A stretch of DNA of 64,000 nt, from the NCBI GenBank assembly GCA_963920575.1, contig OY986964.1, forward strand, positions 17,549,987 through 17,613,986, read 5' to 3'. The DNA comes from Narthecium ossifragum. Its lineage: Eukaryota; Streptophyta; Magnoliopsida; Dioscoreales; Nartheciaceae. Positions 9,864 through 21,064 of this stretch are shown piece by piece. Position 1 is the stretch's first letter; every line of letters starts with the position of its first letter. The position numbers and the translations under genes were made by a program. The notes under the pieces were generated by a model, which did no database searches, had not been told where the DNA came from, and worked only from the letters and a program-made list of their open reading frames with translations.

Positions 9864-10637
9864 CTAGGCACCGGTAGAGGATGCCGGTGGAACTGCCCGG
9901 CACCTCTCATCTCGCAACTGCGCCTCCACTACCAAGGCGTAGTTCAGGACTGCTGAGTGCGTCTGAAAGCGGTGGGAACTCGTCTGGCGCCTGATCTCTG
10001 GACGAAGACCCCACTCCAATTGCCGTGTCCTCGCCACTGAATCTGCCGCCACTGCCCCCGTGAAACGGACTAAATGTGTGAACCGGGTGGCATACTACTG
10101 CACAGAGCGAGTACCCTGCAAGAGGGATTGCTACTCGCGAGACAAGGCGTCACGCGTACTCTCCGGGAAGTACGCGTCCGAGAACAACGCCTTGAACTCC
10201 TCCCACGTCGGCTCCTCTCCGCCACTGGTGTGCTGGGCAGTGCACCACCAGTCAAGGGCGTCACCATCGAGCTGGAACGCTGCGAGGGTGACCGGGATCC
10301 GGTCATCCCCGACGAAGAGAGCGTCGAGAACGCGCGTGACTCCTCGGAGCCAGCCATCTGCCGTGGTCGGATCTCCGGTCTCACCGCTGAACCTAGGCGG
10401 GTTCAGCCGCTGGAAGTCCATCATGACCGCTGCCGCAGCCCGTCCGTCGACCGGAGCGAGGACCCCCTCCTCCGCGAGAGGGGCCTCCTCCCGTGCGACC
10501 GCAACCGTCGCTAGTGATGGCTCAGTCCGTCTAGCTCTGAACTCCCTGACAGGTGCTACCCTGTCTGGTCGGGCGGGTTGACTAAGTCGTGCCCCACCCC
10601 GACCAACAACCGAAGGTAGGCCTCGAGCTCCCGACAT
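9864..10637 (-). pseudogene. gag of element B, broken
   Basis: The likely start is the ATG at 10635-10637 (MSGARGLPSVV), about 190 bp inside the PBS. The upstream open frame has no family support. It runs through PPRFSGETGDP, the DGDALDWWCTAQ block and TWEEFKALFSDAYFP, characteristic of Tekay-like gag. The frame is lost near 10060-10131 and resumes at 10052 with AADSVARTRQLEWGLRPEI and RCRAVPPASS before another break at 9864. It would form the particle core; at least two lesions make it non-functional. Confidence 0.85.
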
Positions 10638-10823
10638 CTGCGCAATCACCAACAACAAATGAGCGTCCACTCGTTCGAAACCCAAGATAAAGCAGCACAA
10701 CATAAAGTGGAAAAGCACAACACATCAAAAGGAGCATGCACGGATGTTCTAGACATAGAACTAACCCATTCCACGCTCAATCTCAACCGAATCCTGATCC
10801 TAAACCCTGGGATCTACAGCCTA

Positions 10824-10837
10824 TGCTCTGATACCAA
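10824..10837 (-). other. Primer-binding site (tRNA-iMet), element B
   Basis: Minus strand TTGGTATCAGAGCA, two bases from the LTR end at 10840. It shows that the LTR to its right is the 5' LTR. Confidence 0.92.
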
Positions 10838-10839
10838 GC

Positions 10840-13308
10840 TGTCGCGCCCCGACCCGTGAAAGCCCAACCGGGCGGGGTGACTCGAACCGGAACCTACAAA
10901 CGCGGAAAAAGACGGCGAGGGTTCCCTCTAACCTATTGGTCTCCCTAGCAATTCACCAAAAGCACCCTCAATTCAAAACAACAATTAATAACATCGAACC
11001 ACAAATTCAAAACCCAAGTGTTTAATATACAAATCCTCGGAGAGGGTAAGATCCAAAATACAACATCACTCCCGTAGGAGACTAACTAACATAAAGTAAA
11101 AGCAGTAAAAATCGCCACCTCTCAAAGTCCTTCAGGCGCCGCCGCACCGCCGACCAACTGCCCGGTAGGGGCTACGGAAGAAGAACTGACGCCTGCACCT
11201 GCAAAACACAGCCTGAGTAGGTGTGAGCACTAAGCTCAATAGGGATCTACACTACGAAACACAGAAGGAAGACGGAAACGCAACAGTGACGCCCTCAAGT
11301 AGAACCTGGGTGTATACAGAGGTCTCATAACACCACCGCGTGTCCCTGAGGCCCACGATCATGGTCTTTAAGCCGGGCTGGTCACATGTCAGGTCACACT
11401 CAGTAGCAGGAACCAACACTGCTGACACTCAACAGGACACTGAACACTGTTTGGTGGGAAGAGACACCACTGAGTAGGCAATTCCTCTACTCAAGAGTTT
11501 TAAGAATACCGGACACCAGCTACACCTCAGATCCGACTCGAGGCCGACACGACCTCTACAATCATCAAGCAACAAGTGTACCAGTCATCTAGGCCTATCA
11601 TCGAGTTTGACTGGACACTACAATTCAAACCGGGTCCAAACAACCCAATCCCGGTCCTAGGGCTAAGTCCGAGCTTCCAGCCTCGGGACGGCGACCCACA
11701 GATCACCCACGCCCTAACCAATGCAACTAATGCACAAAACAACAATGCATGCTATGACATACACAAGCAGGAGATAGGCATGCAACAGTATGTCAAGGGT
11801 AGTATACAAGTCAACCGGATCGCTGCAGCGGTACTACTAACCGCTGCCAGCCGATCCGCAGCGAGTCCCGGCATTACGACGGTACCGCGACCGTCGACCG
11901 CGGACTCCTGCAACGGGAAGCAACCCCGAAAACGATGATGAACAGTAAACAATATAATATTATATTCTGAAATATAATATTATAATAAAAAACACTCAAA
12001 GCCTCTACTTAGGGGCTAATTGATCCCGTCGATCCGACGTCCAAACGATGTCAGATTCAAGATCCAACTTAGTCATCAGTAGGTGTATATACCAGGATCA
12101 TCATATCCAAAATCTATAATCATCCAACGGTTGGATTAACGGTAAAACACAACTCAAAACCGTTAATCAAACTAACTTACCAATTAATTGCTGCAACGCA
12201 GCCCTCCAGCAAACAATTCATAACAAATCATAAGAAAATCGGAAAATTATGAAATTAGTGGGGTTAGAGAGTAGATTCAAAGATCTACAACTCGTATGCT
12301 CATCACAACCCAAGATCAAGTACGTGCCGGCCGGAACCCGGCTGTTCTTCAAGAACAGCAGAAAACAGAGAATCCGAACTTAATCATGCATAAAACCTAC
12401 TAAGATCTCAACCAAAGATCATAAAACTCATATCAGAAATTCTACTAAGCATAAGGAATCCAACAATACAAAGATCAACAAGATCCAATGGCTAGATATA
12501 AAGAAACCCACTAAAGAACACAATAGGTAGAAGAACCTACCGAAGAACGCTAATCTCGGCTGATCCCTCGCAACCAGTCACCAACAAGCCTCCAAACTAC
12601 ACCAGGAACCTTCCTCTCGTTGCCACGGATCCAACGAGCCTTAGAACACCCAATATGATGGTCGGAGGAGGGAGAACGGAGGAGAAGAAGCTCGCCGGCG
12701 GTAAAAGGAGAGAAAACAGAGCTTTCGGGTGAGGAGAAAGAAGAAGAGAAGAAGAAGGAAGGAGGGGAAGAAGAAAAGGAGGAAAAAGGGGGAGGGGACA
12801 GCCGGGGGAAGGGGTAAAAAGGCGAAGGAGGGGAGGGAAAGTCCTCCCCTTCTGATAGGAGAGAGCGGCGGCCAACGGCGGCCGTCCTCGCGAAGCAGAA
12901 AAAGCCATCGACGCGAGTCCGATCGGTTGCTCCAGGGAGCGATCGATCGCTCGCGCCCCGGATCGATCCCAACAAGTCAGATCGATCCGACACAGGCTGG
13001 ATCGATCCAACCACCAAGTCGGATTGATCCGAGCAGGTCAAAACCTGCCGACTCGCTCACGAGTCCGATCGATCGTTCCGAGGAGCGATCGATCGTTCAA
13101 GGGTCGTCAGCTGCCCAAAGGCAAGCTTCCGCGCGTCCGAGCTGGTATCTTCCAATCCCGGGTCCACCTAGCCATTCTAAACAAACACTAACACATACAA
13201 GGCCAGTGTGTGCACACGCGGGTGTGAAACAAACCAACAAGGCGCAATTTACCAAATTGCCCTTGCGGTCTACAACGAGCCACAGGGGTAGAGGGACAGG
13301 TCCTCACA
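10840..13308 (-). repeat. 5' LTR of element B (2469 bp)
   Basis: Starts TGTCGCGCCCC and ends TCCTCACA on the plus strand. It contains the 28-bp inverted repeat (13238-13265), a degenerate U3 hairpin (13144-13159), perfect 16-bp palindromes such as GAGCGATCGATCGCTC (12937-12952), and a 68-nt purine run (12731-12798). It differs from the 3' LTR by many substitutions and indels, so B is not recent. Confidence 0.88.
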
Positions 13309-14833
13309 ACACTAAGTCATAAAAATAAAGCTAGAAATAAAGGGTAGAGATCACCATAATATCGTGTCAGAAATAGTCATCGCACGCATTACGATCACCA
13401 CACCGCCCATATAACAGAGTCGTCCCTAAAGTAAGCAATGTATCTAAAAGGTAGTAAAAAGAATAAAATCATAAAAATCATCATGTTATATGAGAGACAA
13501 AGAAAAACAAGAAAAATAATATCCCCCTGATCGGTGTACGGGTTAATCTCCCACTATTTGTTGCCTCAGGAAAACCCGCTATAAAAATACCTTCCCAAAA
13601 TATCAAATATAATAGAATGAAAAAATAGTAAAAATAGCAGAAAGGTATAAAAGATGTTAAAACATTTAGCAGAAGATCCTTTCTATTTATTGAGCATAAA
13701 ACTTTTATAAGTATTCATCTACATAATTAACAATATAAATCATAATCTAAAAAGAAAAATGAAAATCCACTACACTAGCATTCCTACAACAAACCATCTC
13801 ACCATGATAACAAAAAACCTAGATAAGCAATCATCTACTAAAATAGTCGTAAATAAACAAAATCAGCAAAACTCCTCATTCATCATTCATCTCGTCCTCA
13901 CTGTCTTCTTCCTCAGAATTGTAGTCACTATGCATCGGGGTCGGTGGACAGTCAGGGTCATCCGATGCATATGGTGACTCAGAAGGCGTAAGAAGAGTAG
14001 GATCAATGAGAGAACGTGGCGGCACTACCATTGTTGAACCGCCGGGACTCTGGAAAGATAACCAGGGATCATCAAGGTCTGGAGCATGTTGAATGTCATA
14101 TACGATGCGGGCAAACAAATCCGTAGGAGGTAATGACCCGTAGAACTCAACACCAGTGGAATATGCATTAGATGAACCAACAGGTGCAGATGAGGCAAAA
14201 ATTACTCTAGGTTGAAAGCATAAGACCGTCCATAGTGATGGTGGTCTCGGTGAGTCAACAGTGGTTATAGAATCATCGTCTGAGGAGAAGCACGACGCCT
14301 GCAACAGTGGAGATCTAGGTTCGAATTCGGGCATCGGGGAGTGGGGTGGACTATCATCAGAAGAGTAGGATGATTGGCGCGATCGAGCCATATCAAAATT
14401 TAGTGATTGGGCTAGGCCTGATGAGGGGCGTGATGCGTGTCTGCGAAAATTTGAGCGAAAACTGGTCGTAGGGCACGGAAGAGGAACAGAGTGAGGACAC
14501 GGGCATAAACTACGGAGCACACCGGTGTCGGAAGCGAAGATTTCGAGGAGAGTAAAGGATGAGACCGGAAAGGTGAAAGAAGAAAGGAGTGAGGAAGGTG
14601 GTGGCCTGGGTGGTGGAAGAGGTGATCGACGATGGTCAGAAGGGAGGAAGATGAAGCCGCGGATGATGATATTGACGCACAAGAAGTGGTGTGATAGCTA
14701 TGAATCATGCATGAAAGTGACGGATATAAATAGAGGATGAACTTAAATTTTAGTTAAAGTAGGAAAATGAGTAGGATTAGATTTAAATCCAATGGTTAGA
14801 TCCGATCGAGCAGAAAAAACATTCATTGGCGGT
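13309..14833 (-). mobile_element. Fragment K: 3' part of an Athila-like element
   Basis: The fragment aligns with 52849-54353 of element E over its whole length. It starts at ACACTAAGTCATAAAA directly against the LTR of B and ends at GGCGGT against the LTR of J. It holds the extra ORF of that family plus AT-rich 3' non-coding sequence (13309-13875) and the region upstream of the ORF (14392-14833). There is no polymerase sequence. Confidence 0.75.
13876..14391 (-). CDS. Extra ORF of the E/K family, 171 aa, unknown function
   Basis: I do not recognise this protein. The ATG chosen (14389-14391, MARSRQSSYSSDDSPP) is the one shared with the copy in E; the upstream frame lacks a common ATG. It has a Ser/Pro/Asp-rich N-terminus (SSYSSDDSPPHSP, CFSSDDDS) and a conserved middle (SLPPTDLFARIVYDIQHAPDLDDPW, quoted in part from the 14050-14130 region). 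The tail is very acidic (SEEEDSEDEMNDE). There is no signal peptide, membrane segment or zinc finger. It lies downstream of pol in sense direction. The copy in E is the same length within one residue and still open, which argues for coding. It could be an accessory or captured-gene product. Confidence 0.55.
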   Translation of the reverse strand: MARSRQSSYSSDDSPPHSPMPEFEPRSPLLQASCFSSDDDSITTVDSPRPPSLWTVLCFQPRVIFASSAPVGSSNAYSTGVEFYGSLPPTDLFARIVYDIQHAPDLDDPWLSFQSPGGSTMVVPPRSLIDPTLLTPSESPYASDDPDCPPTPMHSDYNSEEEDSEDEMNDE

Positions 14834-16582
14834 TGATGAGAATGCAAAATGCCATATTTTTATCCCTCAATGCCTAGTCTTCTGTGCTTAGTTGGTACCT
14901 AAATATATTTAGGATGCAATTGGAGACCTTAAGTGCAAAACGAAGCCAAATGGACAATTCTGGACAGTTTTGACATCAGTTCATGATCTGAGCATAACTT
15001 TTCCATCCAAGCTATGATTGGGATGATTTAAGATGCTATGGAACATCAAGAAATAGCAAGAAATAGCTCTACAACTTTCATGTTTTGAGTTTGAGAGATT
15101 CTGGTTGATTGGATCAAGGAAATCAAAGCCAGAAGGTACGAAGAAGATTGCAAAGAAGATGGGTCATCTTCAAAGATTAAACTGTACCTACTCGGGAAAA
15201 ACCAGATGTGATTCCATATATTATTGGAAAGCTCTGAAGTCTACTTTCTAGAGACGTTTACGGTTCATGATTTGGAGCTTCCTAGAAAACGTTACATCGC
15301 TTTTAGTTCCACCAGCGTAGGGCTAATTAACAAAATAAATATGCAGAAAATAAATGATCGATATTCTCTTCCATAAATGATCTATCATTTATGCACCCAG
15401 AGATGATGGAGACTCACGGTTGATCGTCGTATCATCCGCCGCATCGACCGTGAGCCTCTATCACGAAAAAGGCTTTTTAGGGTGGATGCGAAGATCGACC
15501 GCGAGCGTAAACAGGAAAGATGTAGTAAATGATCGATCATTTCCTATAAAATGATCGATCATTGTCGGGGCGCAACCAAAATCTGGGAAGAAAAGATCGA
15601 TCTTCTCCTATATAAAAATCGATCTTTGATAGCCAACTTTGCAAAATAAATGGCTCAGATCTAATCTGAGGATGGGAAACTTTTGGGCTATAAATAGGAC
15701 TCTTTTTAGGGATTGCGGGGGACGAATCCTAGGACTTTTCTACTACTTTTTGCCTCTTGGATATTTCTAGGGCTCTTCTCTTGAGGAATTTCTTCTTTAC
15801 TATATCGTTCTTGATGGCCCTGCGTGGCTAAATCTTGATACTTGGTCATGGAAACTGAAACCTCGTAATCCATGAACTGTAAGATCTAATCTATTTTTAT
15901 TATTCAATTTATGCTTTGGGTATTGGATGTTTTTCTGTGATTATATTCATGATTGTCTTGTTTAATTGCTGGAGGCATACTAGTTTATTGTTTATTACAA
16001 TCTACTGCTAGGTTGGATATCAAATTCATAATTGTTTGATCCCTCTAATCTGCGAAGCAACTAAGATCTGTTCATTTACCGCGTTTCAGAGATTGTTAGA
16101 TCTTAGGAAGAATATTCAACTAAATTAAATGCAACCGCTTGTGCTTGTGTTGTTTAGCTTCATCGAGCTTCCTATTCTTAAGGTTGTTACTAGATTAAAT
16201 CTACAACGCTTGTCTTAGGTTGTTTAGTAGTTAGGGTTGATTGGATCGCTTGTTTCTAATTAACTATGATTGAGGAGAGATTCGAGTTTAATTCGAACAG
16301 TGAATATTCAAGGTGTGGATTGATATATACTTGCATCGATGATCAGTTATAAGATTCTGATGGTGGATGTTGACATAGACCAAGGTTTGTTCTCTTGATT
16401 AAATTCAATTCTTCAATTTAGATTATTTCTTATTTGTTTTCATTATATTCAAAACCCCCATCTTTGTTGACAAGGAAAAAAACATAGGCTAGACACTTCT
16501 CGTAGTATGGATCCTTGCTCGCACAACTACATTTGTTTTGAGAGCATTGTTTCTATTTTTGGTTGCCTTTGATAGCACACCA
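14834..16582 (+). repeat. 5' LTR of element J (1749 bp)
   Basis: Starts TGATGAGAATGC and ends ACACCA just before the PBS. It shares its plan with the LTRs of D and H. The U3 holds AAATGATCGATCATTT (15527-15542, a perfect 16-bp palindrome), a partial second copy (15550-15563), and AAGATCGATCTT. The TATA box is at 15689. Confidence 0.88.
15689..15696 (+). promoter_or_regulatory. LTR TATA box TATAAATA, element J
   Basis: GGGCTATAAATAGGACTC lies downstream of the palindrome array. The same box and context recur in the LTRs of D and H. Confidence 0.75.
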
Positions 16583-16587
16583 AATTT

Positions 16588-16605
16588 TGGCGCCGTTGCC
16601 GAGGA
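16588..16605 (+). other. Primer-binding site (tRNA-Asp), element J
   Basis: TGGCGCCGTTGCCGAGGA follows the LTR end by five bases and is complementary to the 3' end of tRNA-Asp, typical of Athila-like elements. Confidence 0.88.
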
Positions 16606-16778
16606 GTGATTCTAGTTGATTTTTGTGCTTATTGTGGTCCTATTTTCATTTGAAATAAGAATAGTAAAAATTTTACCTCATTTATTTGTGCTTCAGTATA
16701 GAATTTTTATTTATATTCATTACTCTAGATCTTTGTTGATTTATTTTTCTCGGTTTATCAGAGTATTCTTGATTATTT

Positions 16779-16823
16779 ATGAGTATAACCCGATCTTTTA
16801 ATCGAGACGATTTACAGTACGAT
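16779..16823 (+). pseudogene. First 15 codons of gag of element J
   Basis: The ATG at 16779 opens MSITRSFNRDDLQYD, matching the gag start of H ([15 protein letters not shown]). The reading frame is interrupted by the D LTR at 16824. This marks the insertion point of D within the gag gene of J. Confidence 0.85.
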
Positions 16824-17300
16824 TGATGATGATGCATAATGTTATATTTTTACCCCTTAATATTTTGCCTCCTGTGCTTATTTAGTACCTAAATACACTC
16901 ATTATCCTTATATTTCGATTTAGGATGCAATTGAAGTCCTTAAGTCGAAAAAAAGCTGAAAAGAGTATATGGATCAACTTGAAAGATTAAACCGTACCTT
17001 CTCATGAAGAACCAGATGATGTTCCATAAATGATTGGAAAGCTCTTGAAGTCTAGTTTCTGGAGAATTTTTACGGTTCGTGATTCCGAGTTTCCTAGAGG
17101 AAGTTACGGCAATTTTAGTATCAATGGCGCAGTCTGGACGACAAAACAGTAAATACTCAGGAAAGAAAGATCGATCATTTTTCCTAAAAGGATTGATCCT
17201 TTTATGCAGACAGACCTCACAGAGAGCATACTTTTCAGATGATCACAGAAGGATCGATCCTCCTTTCACTCGAGAATATTGATGAAATCGTCGAGGAGAA

Positions 17301-17600
17301 GGATCGATCTTTCTCCTATCGAAGGATCCATCCTACTATCCATCCTACTGAGAAAGATCGATTATGCTTCTATCAAAGGATCGATCTTCCTTAGGCGTAG
17401 CCAGAAATTGAAGATTTTGATATCAAAGGATCGATCTTACACCTATAAATGGATCGATCTTTCTCCTATCGAATGATCCATCCTACTATCCATCCTACTG
17501 AGAAGGATCGATCATGCTTCTATCAAAGGATCGATCTTCCTCGAGCGTAGCCAGAAATTGAAGATTTTGATATCAAAGGATCGATCTTACACCTATGGAA
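17301..17600 (+). repeat. 150-bp tandem duplication in U3 of D
   Basis: Two units start with GGATCGATCTTTCTCCTATC at 17301 and 17451. Each carries four to five GATCGATC-type sites. The 3' LTR has the same doubled unit (33778 and 33928), shortened at its end, so the duplication predates the last transposition of D. Confidence 0.85.
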
Positions 17601-17673
17601 GGATCGATCTTACCTTCGCAGTGATGAAAATTAACGGATCAAATCTAATCCGAGGATGGAGACACTTTAAGGC

Positions 17674-17681
17674 TATAAATA
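17674..17681 (+). promoter_or_regulatory. LTR TATA box, element D
   Basis: GGCTATAAATAGGACAC just downstream of the palindrome array. The 3' LTR has the same box at 34112-34119. Confidence 0.75.
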
Positions 17682-18577
17682 GGACACTTTCTACGGTTTG
17701 AGGGGGGATTCCTGGATACTTTTGGCTGCTACTTTCTACTCTTATATTTTTCCTAGGTATTCTCTAGCTTATTGGAATCTTTTGAGGATTGTTCTGGATG
17801 GCCTTGCGTGGCTAAATCTTGATTCTTGGTCAAGGAAACTGAAACCTCGGAATCAATGAAACTGTGAGATCTAATCTATTTTTATTATTCAGTTTATACT
17901 TGAGTATTGAATGTTATTCTGTGATTATATTCATGATTGTCTTGTCTAATTGCTAGGAGGCCTACTAGTTTATTATTCATCGCAATCTACTGCTAGGTTG
18001 GATATCAAATCCGTAATCATTTGATCCCTCGAATCTGTGAAGCAACTAGGGTTTAATGATCTACTGCGTTTTGGGGATTGTTAGATCTTAGGAAGAACGT
18101 TCGACTAAATTAAATGCAACCGCTTGTGCTTGTGTTGTTTAGCTTCATCGATCTCCCTATTCTTAAGGCTGCTACTAGATTAAATCTACAGTGCTTGTCT
18201 TAGATTGTTTAGTAGTTAGGGTTGATTAGATCGCTTGTTTCTGATTAACTATGATCGAGGAGAGATTCAAATTTAATTCGAACGGTGAATATTCATGGTA
18301 TGAATTGATATATACTTGCATCAATGATCAGTTATAAAGATTCCGATGGTGGATGTTGACTTAGACCAAGATTTATTCTCTTGATTCAATTTGTTTCTTC
18401 AATTTAGTTTATTTCTTATTTGCTTTCGTGTTACTCAAAAACCTCCCCCTCTTCGTTCACATAGCACAAAACTTAGACTAGATACTCCTCGTGGGATCGA
18501 CTCGTACTCGCACTACTACATTTATTTTAAAGAGTATTGGTTTTATTTTTGATTGCTTGCGACATCACATCAAATTT

Positions 18578-18595
18578 TTACGCCGTTGCCGGGGA
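18578..18595 (+). other. Degenerate primer-binding site, element D
   Basis: TTACGCCGTTGCCGGGGA stands where J and H have TGGCGCCGTTGCCG. The first bases, which pair with the tRNA 3' end, are mutated. Confidence 0.8.
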
Positions 18596-18875
18596 GTGTT
18601 TCTAGTTAATTTTTGTGCTTATTGTGATCTTTATTTCATAAAAAAATGAGAGTTTATTTCGTTTATTAGTACTTAGCGTAGGATTTATTTTTATTTATCT
18701 TCATTACTCTAGACCTTCTCTTAAATTGTTTTTCTCGGTTCACCGGAATCTTCTTGATTGTGTATGAGTATAGCTCGATCTTTTAATTTAAGGTGATTTA
18801 CAGTACGATCCAGAGATAGACAGAACTTTACACAGGTTAAGGAGGGAAGCTCGGAGAAACTTTGAGGAGAACGAT

Positions 18876-21064
18876 TTGGATCATTATTTCCCATTTGCTA
18901 GCGATTTTGGATTAAAAGAGGAAGAAGTCATGGTCGGAAATCGAACTTTGAAAGAACTGGCAGCCCCAGATTTGAATCAACAGCCCTTATGCATTACATT
19001 CCCTACTTTGGATGCTACTACTACTTTTGAATTGAAATCTGGACTAATACATCTCTTACCCACTTTTCATGGACTTGCAGGTGAGGATCCTCACAAGCAT
19101 TTAAAGGAGCTTCATGTTGTGTGCACAAGCATGACACCTATGGGGGTGATTGAGGATCAAATCAAATTCAAAGCCTTCCCATTTTCTTTGAAGGATTCGG
19201 CTAAGGATTGGTTTTATTATTTACCCTCGGGGAGTATTACCACATGGAACGAGATGAAGAGGTTGTTTTTGGAGAAATATTTCCCAGCTTCAAGGGCGGC
19301 CAACATTCGAAAAGAGATCTGTGGTGTAAGGCAGCATAAGTAATTGCTCACTAATTTGATGATGGGGACAACATATTGCGAGTTTAACTTCTCTTGTTCG
19401 TCAATTGGTTGTAGGTAACATGCAAATAGTGAAGGTTTGTTGGATTTGTTCAGTGGCAGGACATCCAACCGATATGTGTCCAACTCTTCAAGAGGAGCTC
19501 AGTGAACAGGTGAATGCAGCGGGTAGTTTCCCTGGACTACCGCAAAAGAAGTATGATTCCTATTCGAACACGTATAATCCGAGATGGAGGGATCACCCCA
19601 ATCTCAACTATGGGAATCCATAAGTAAATCAGCCCACAACTCAATTCCGCCCAACTGGCCAGTAATATCAGCAATATAGACCGCTATACCCCCCGAGACC
19701 ACAACCGAACCCAACTCCTAGTTCTGGTATGTCTTTAGAAGATATTGTTAAATCCCTTGCTACTAATACTTTGAAATTTCAACAGGAGGCTAAACAATTT
19801 CAACAAGAGGCAAGGGCCAGTATTCAAGGTTTGGAACATCAGGTAGACCAAATGGCGACTGCAATCAGCAAGCTAGAGGCGCAAAGTTCGGGAAAATTCC
19901 CCTCTCAAACGGTAATAAATCCAAGAGAAAATGCTAGTGCAATCATTTTGAGAAATGGTAAAGAAGTTGAGATTCCAGCAAAGGAAGTCATTGTATCGTC
20001 ACCGCAAGGAAAAGAGCAAAATATTGTTGCGGACAGAGGTTTTCCCGATGACGACGACATACCTAAACGTAAGTTTTCACCTCTTTCTGATTATCAACCA
20101 ATGCCTCCTTTCCCTCAGGCTTTAGCAGATTCTAGAAGATATGAGAAGAATTCAGATCTATATGAGACTTTTCGCTGATGCGAGGTAAATATTCCACTCT
20201 TAGATGCTATTAAACAAGTACCTCGTTATGCTAAATTCTTGAAAGAATTACGTACAATTAAGAGGAAACAGAGACTTAAAAGATGTGAGAAGGTGAGAGT
20301 AGGGGAGAATGTTTATGCAGTTATTCAAAGAAAAATTCATGCAAAGTGTAAAGATCCAGGTATGTTTACTATCCCATGTACAATTGGGAACACCAAATTT
20401 GAGAAAGCCATGTTCTATTTATGCTTCTTTAAAACTTGGGCCTTTGAATGAAATTAGTGTTGCGATTTAATTGGTTGACAGATCTAACGCCTATCCTAAA
20501 GGTGTAGTTGAAGATATTCTTGTGCAAGTTAATGATTTAGTTTTCCCTGCTGATTTTTATGTGCTTGATATGGAGAATGATGATCATACAACTACTATTT
20601 TGTTGGGAAGACCATTCTTAAAGACATCCAATACTAAGATAGATATGCATAGTGGTACACTTACCATGGAATTTGATTATGAAATTGTTAAGTTTAATAT
20701 ATATGATGCCAAGAACTATCCTACTGATGATTGTCTTGTTTATTCTATTCATGTGAGGGAATTGGAAGTTGCGGTTGGAGATGCTTCGAGGGAATTTATA
20801 CAGAAGGCAGATGAAGAAGCTGTCCAGTCTTGGCTAGTCGACCGCGAGGAAGATCCGGTCGACCGTCGAGAATACCTGGAGCACTTCTTCGACGAAGCTC
20901 CTCCGACTGAAGTTGAAAGCATTCCTATTATGTCGCGAGGTATATTTCCTGTGACTATTTCATCTTCATTATTGGTTAAAAAGGAGATGACCTTAGTAGA
21001 TATTTTCATATCTCGACGGATTTATTTTCAATCATGTGATATACCACTTGGATTCTTATGCTAA
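18876..21064 (+). pseudogene. gag-protease of element D, multiply broken
   Basis: Similar to residues 1-760 of the H polyprotein, with many lesions. The gag N-terminal half is open to QHK (19343). A deletion with a 33-bp inverted scrap follows. The zinc knuckle ([14 protein letters not shown]) is at about 19439-19480. Stops occur at 19621, near 19662, and at 20176. The protease active site is removed by a deletion after KFEKAM (about 20412). The segment from [16 protein letters not shown] to KFNIYDAKNYP is retained. From about 20760 the sequence no longer matches H. D may once have been a non-autonomous gag-protease element; this copy is dead. Confidence 0.85.

Larger units (their letters stand above)
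1331..13308 (-). mobile_element. Element B, Tekay/Del-like chromovirus (Ty3/gypsy), decayed
   Basis: A minus-strand LTR retrotransposon of about 12 kb. In sense order it has the 5' LTR (10840-13308), tRNA-Met PBS (10824-10837), gag, zinc knuckle, protease, RT, RNase H, integrase with chromodomain-like tail, and 3' LTR (1331-3701). Domain order and the C-terminal VLDRRDQVLRGKTIPLVKVLW signature place it with Tekay/Del chromoviruses. Pol is broken by several stops and by a 2.4-kb LTR rearrangement (4391-6766). The flanks are ATACA on the left and ACACT on the right, so there is no clean target duplication and at least one end has been rearranged. Confidence 0.88.
14834..16823 (+). mobile_element. 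Element J: 5' end of an Athila-like element
   Basis: A complete LTR (14834-16582), a tRNA-Asp PBS, a leader and the first codons of gag are present. The element is then cut by the LTR of D at 16824. The rest of J is not in the window. The left flank GCGGT belongs to K, into which J inserted. Confidence 0.85.
16824..18572 (+). repeat. 5' LTR of element D (1749 bp)
   Basis: TGATGATGATGCATAATG to CACATCA. The U3 holds many GGATCGATCC/T sites and a 150-bp tandem duplication (17301-17600). A TATAAATA box is at 17674-17681. Confidence 0.88.

Noticed and set aside
1331..13308. Element B as a simple insertion with target duplication
   Set aside because: The flanking five bases (ATACA, ACACT) differ and the flanks belong to different repeats.
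14723..14731. Plus-strand TATAAATAG upstream (on the minus strand) of the extra ORF in K
   Set aside because: It would drive transcription away from the ORF and toward no gene; the minus-strand reading of the same site is the more useful interpretation.
17160..17620. Regularly spaced short repeats considered as a CRISPR-like array
   Set aside because: The repeats are short palindromes inside a 150-bp tandem duplication of an LTR in a plant genome; there are no unique spacers of constant length.
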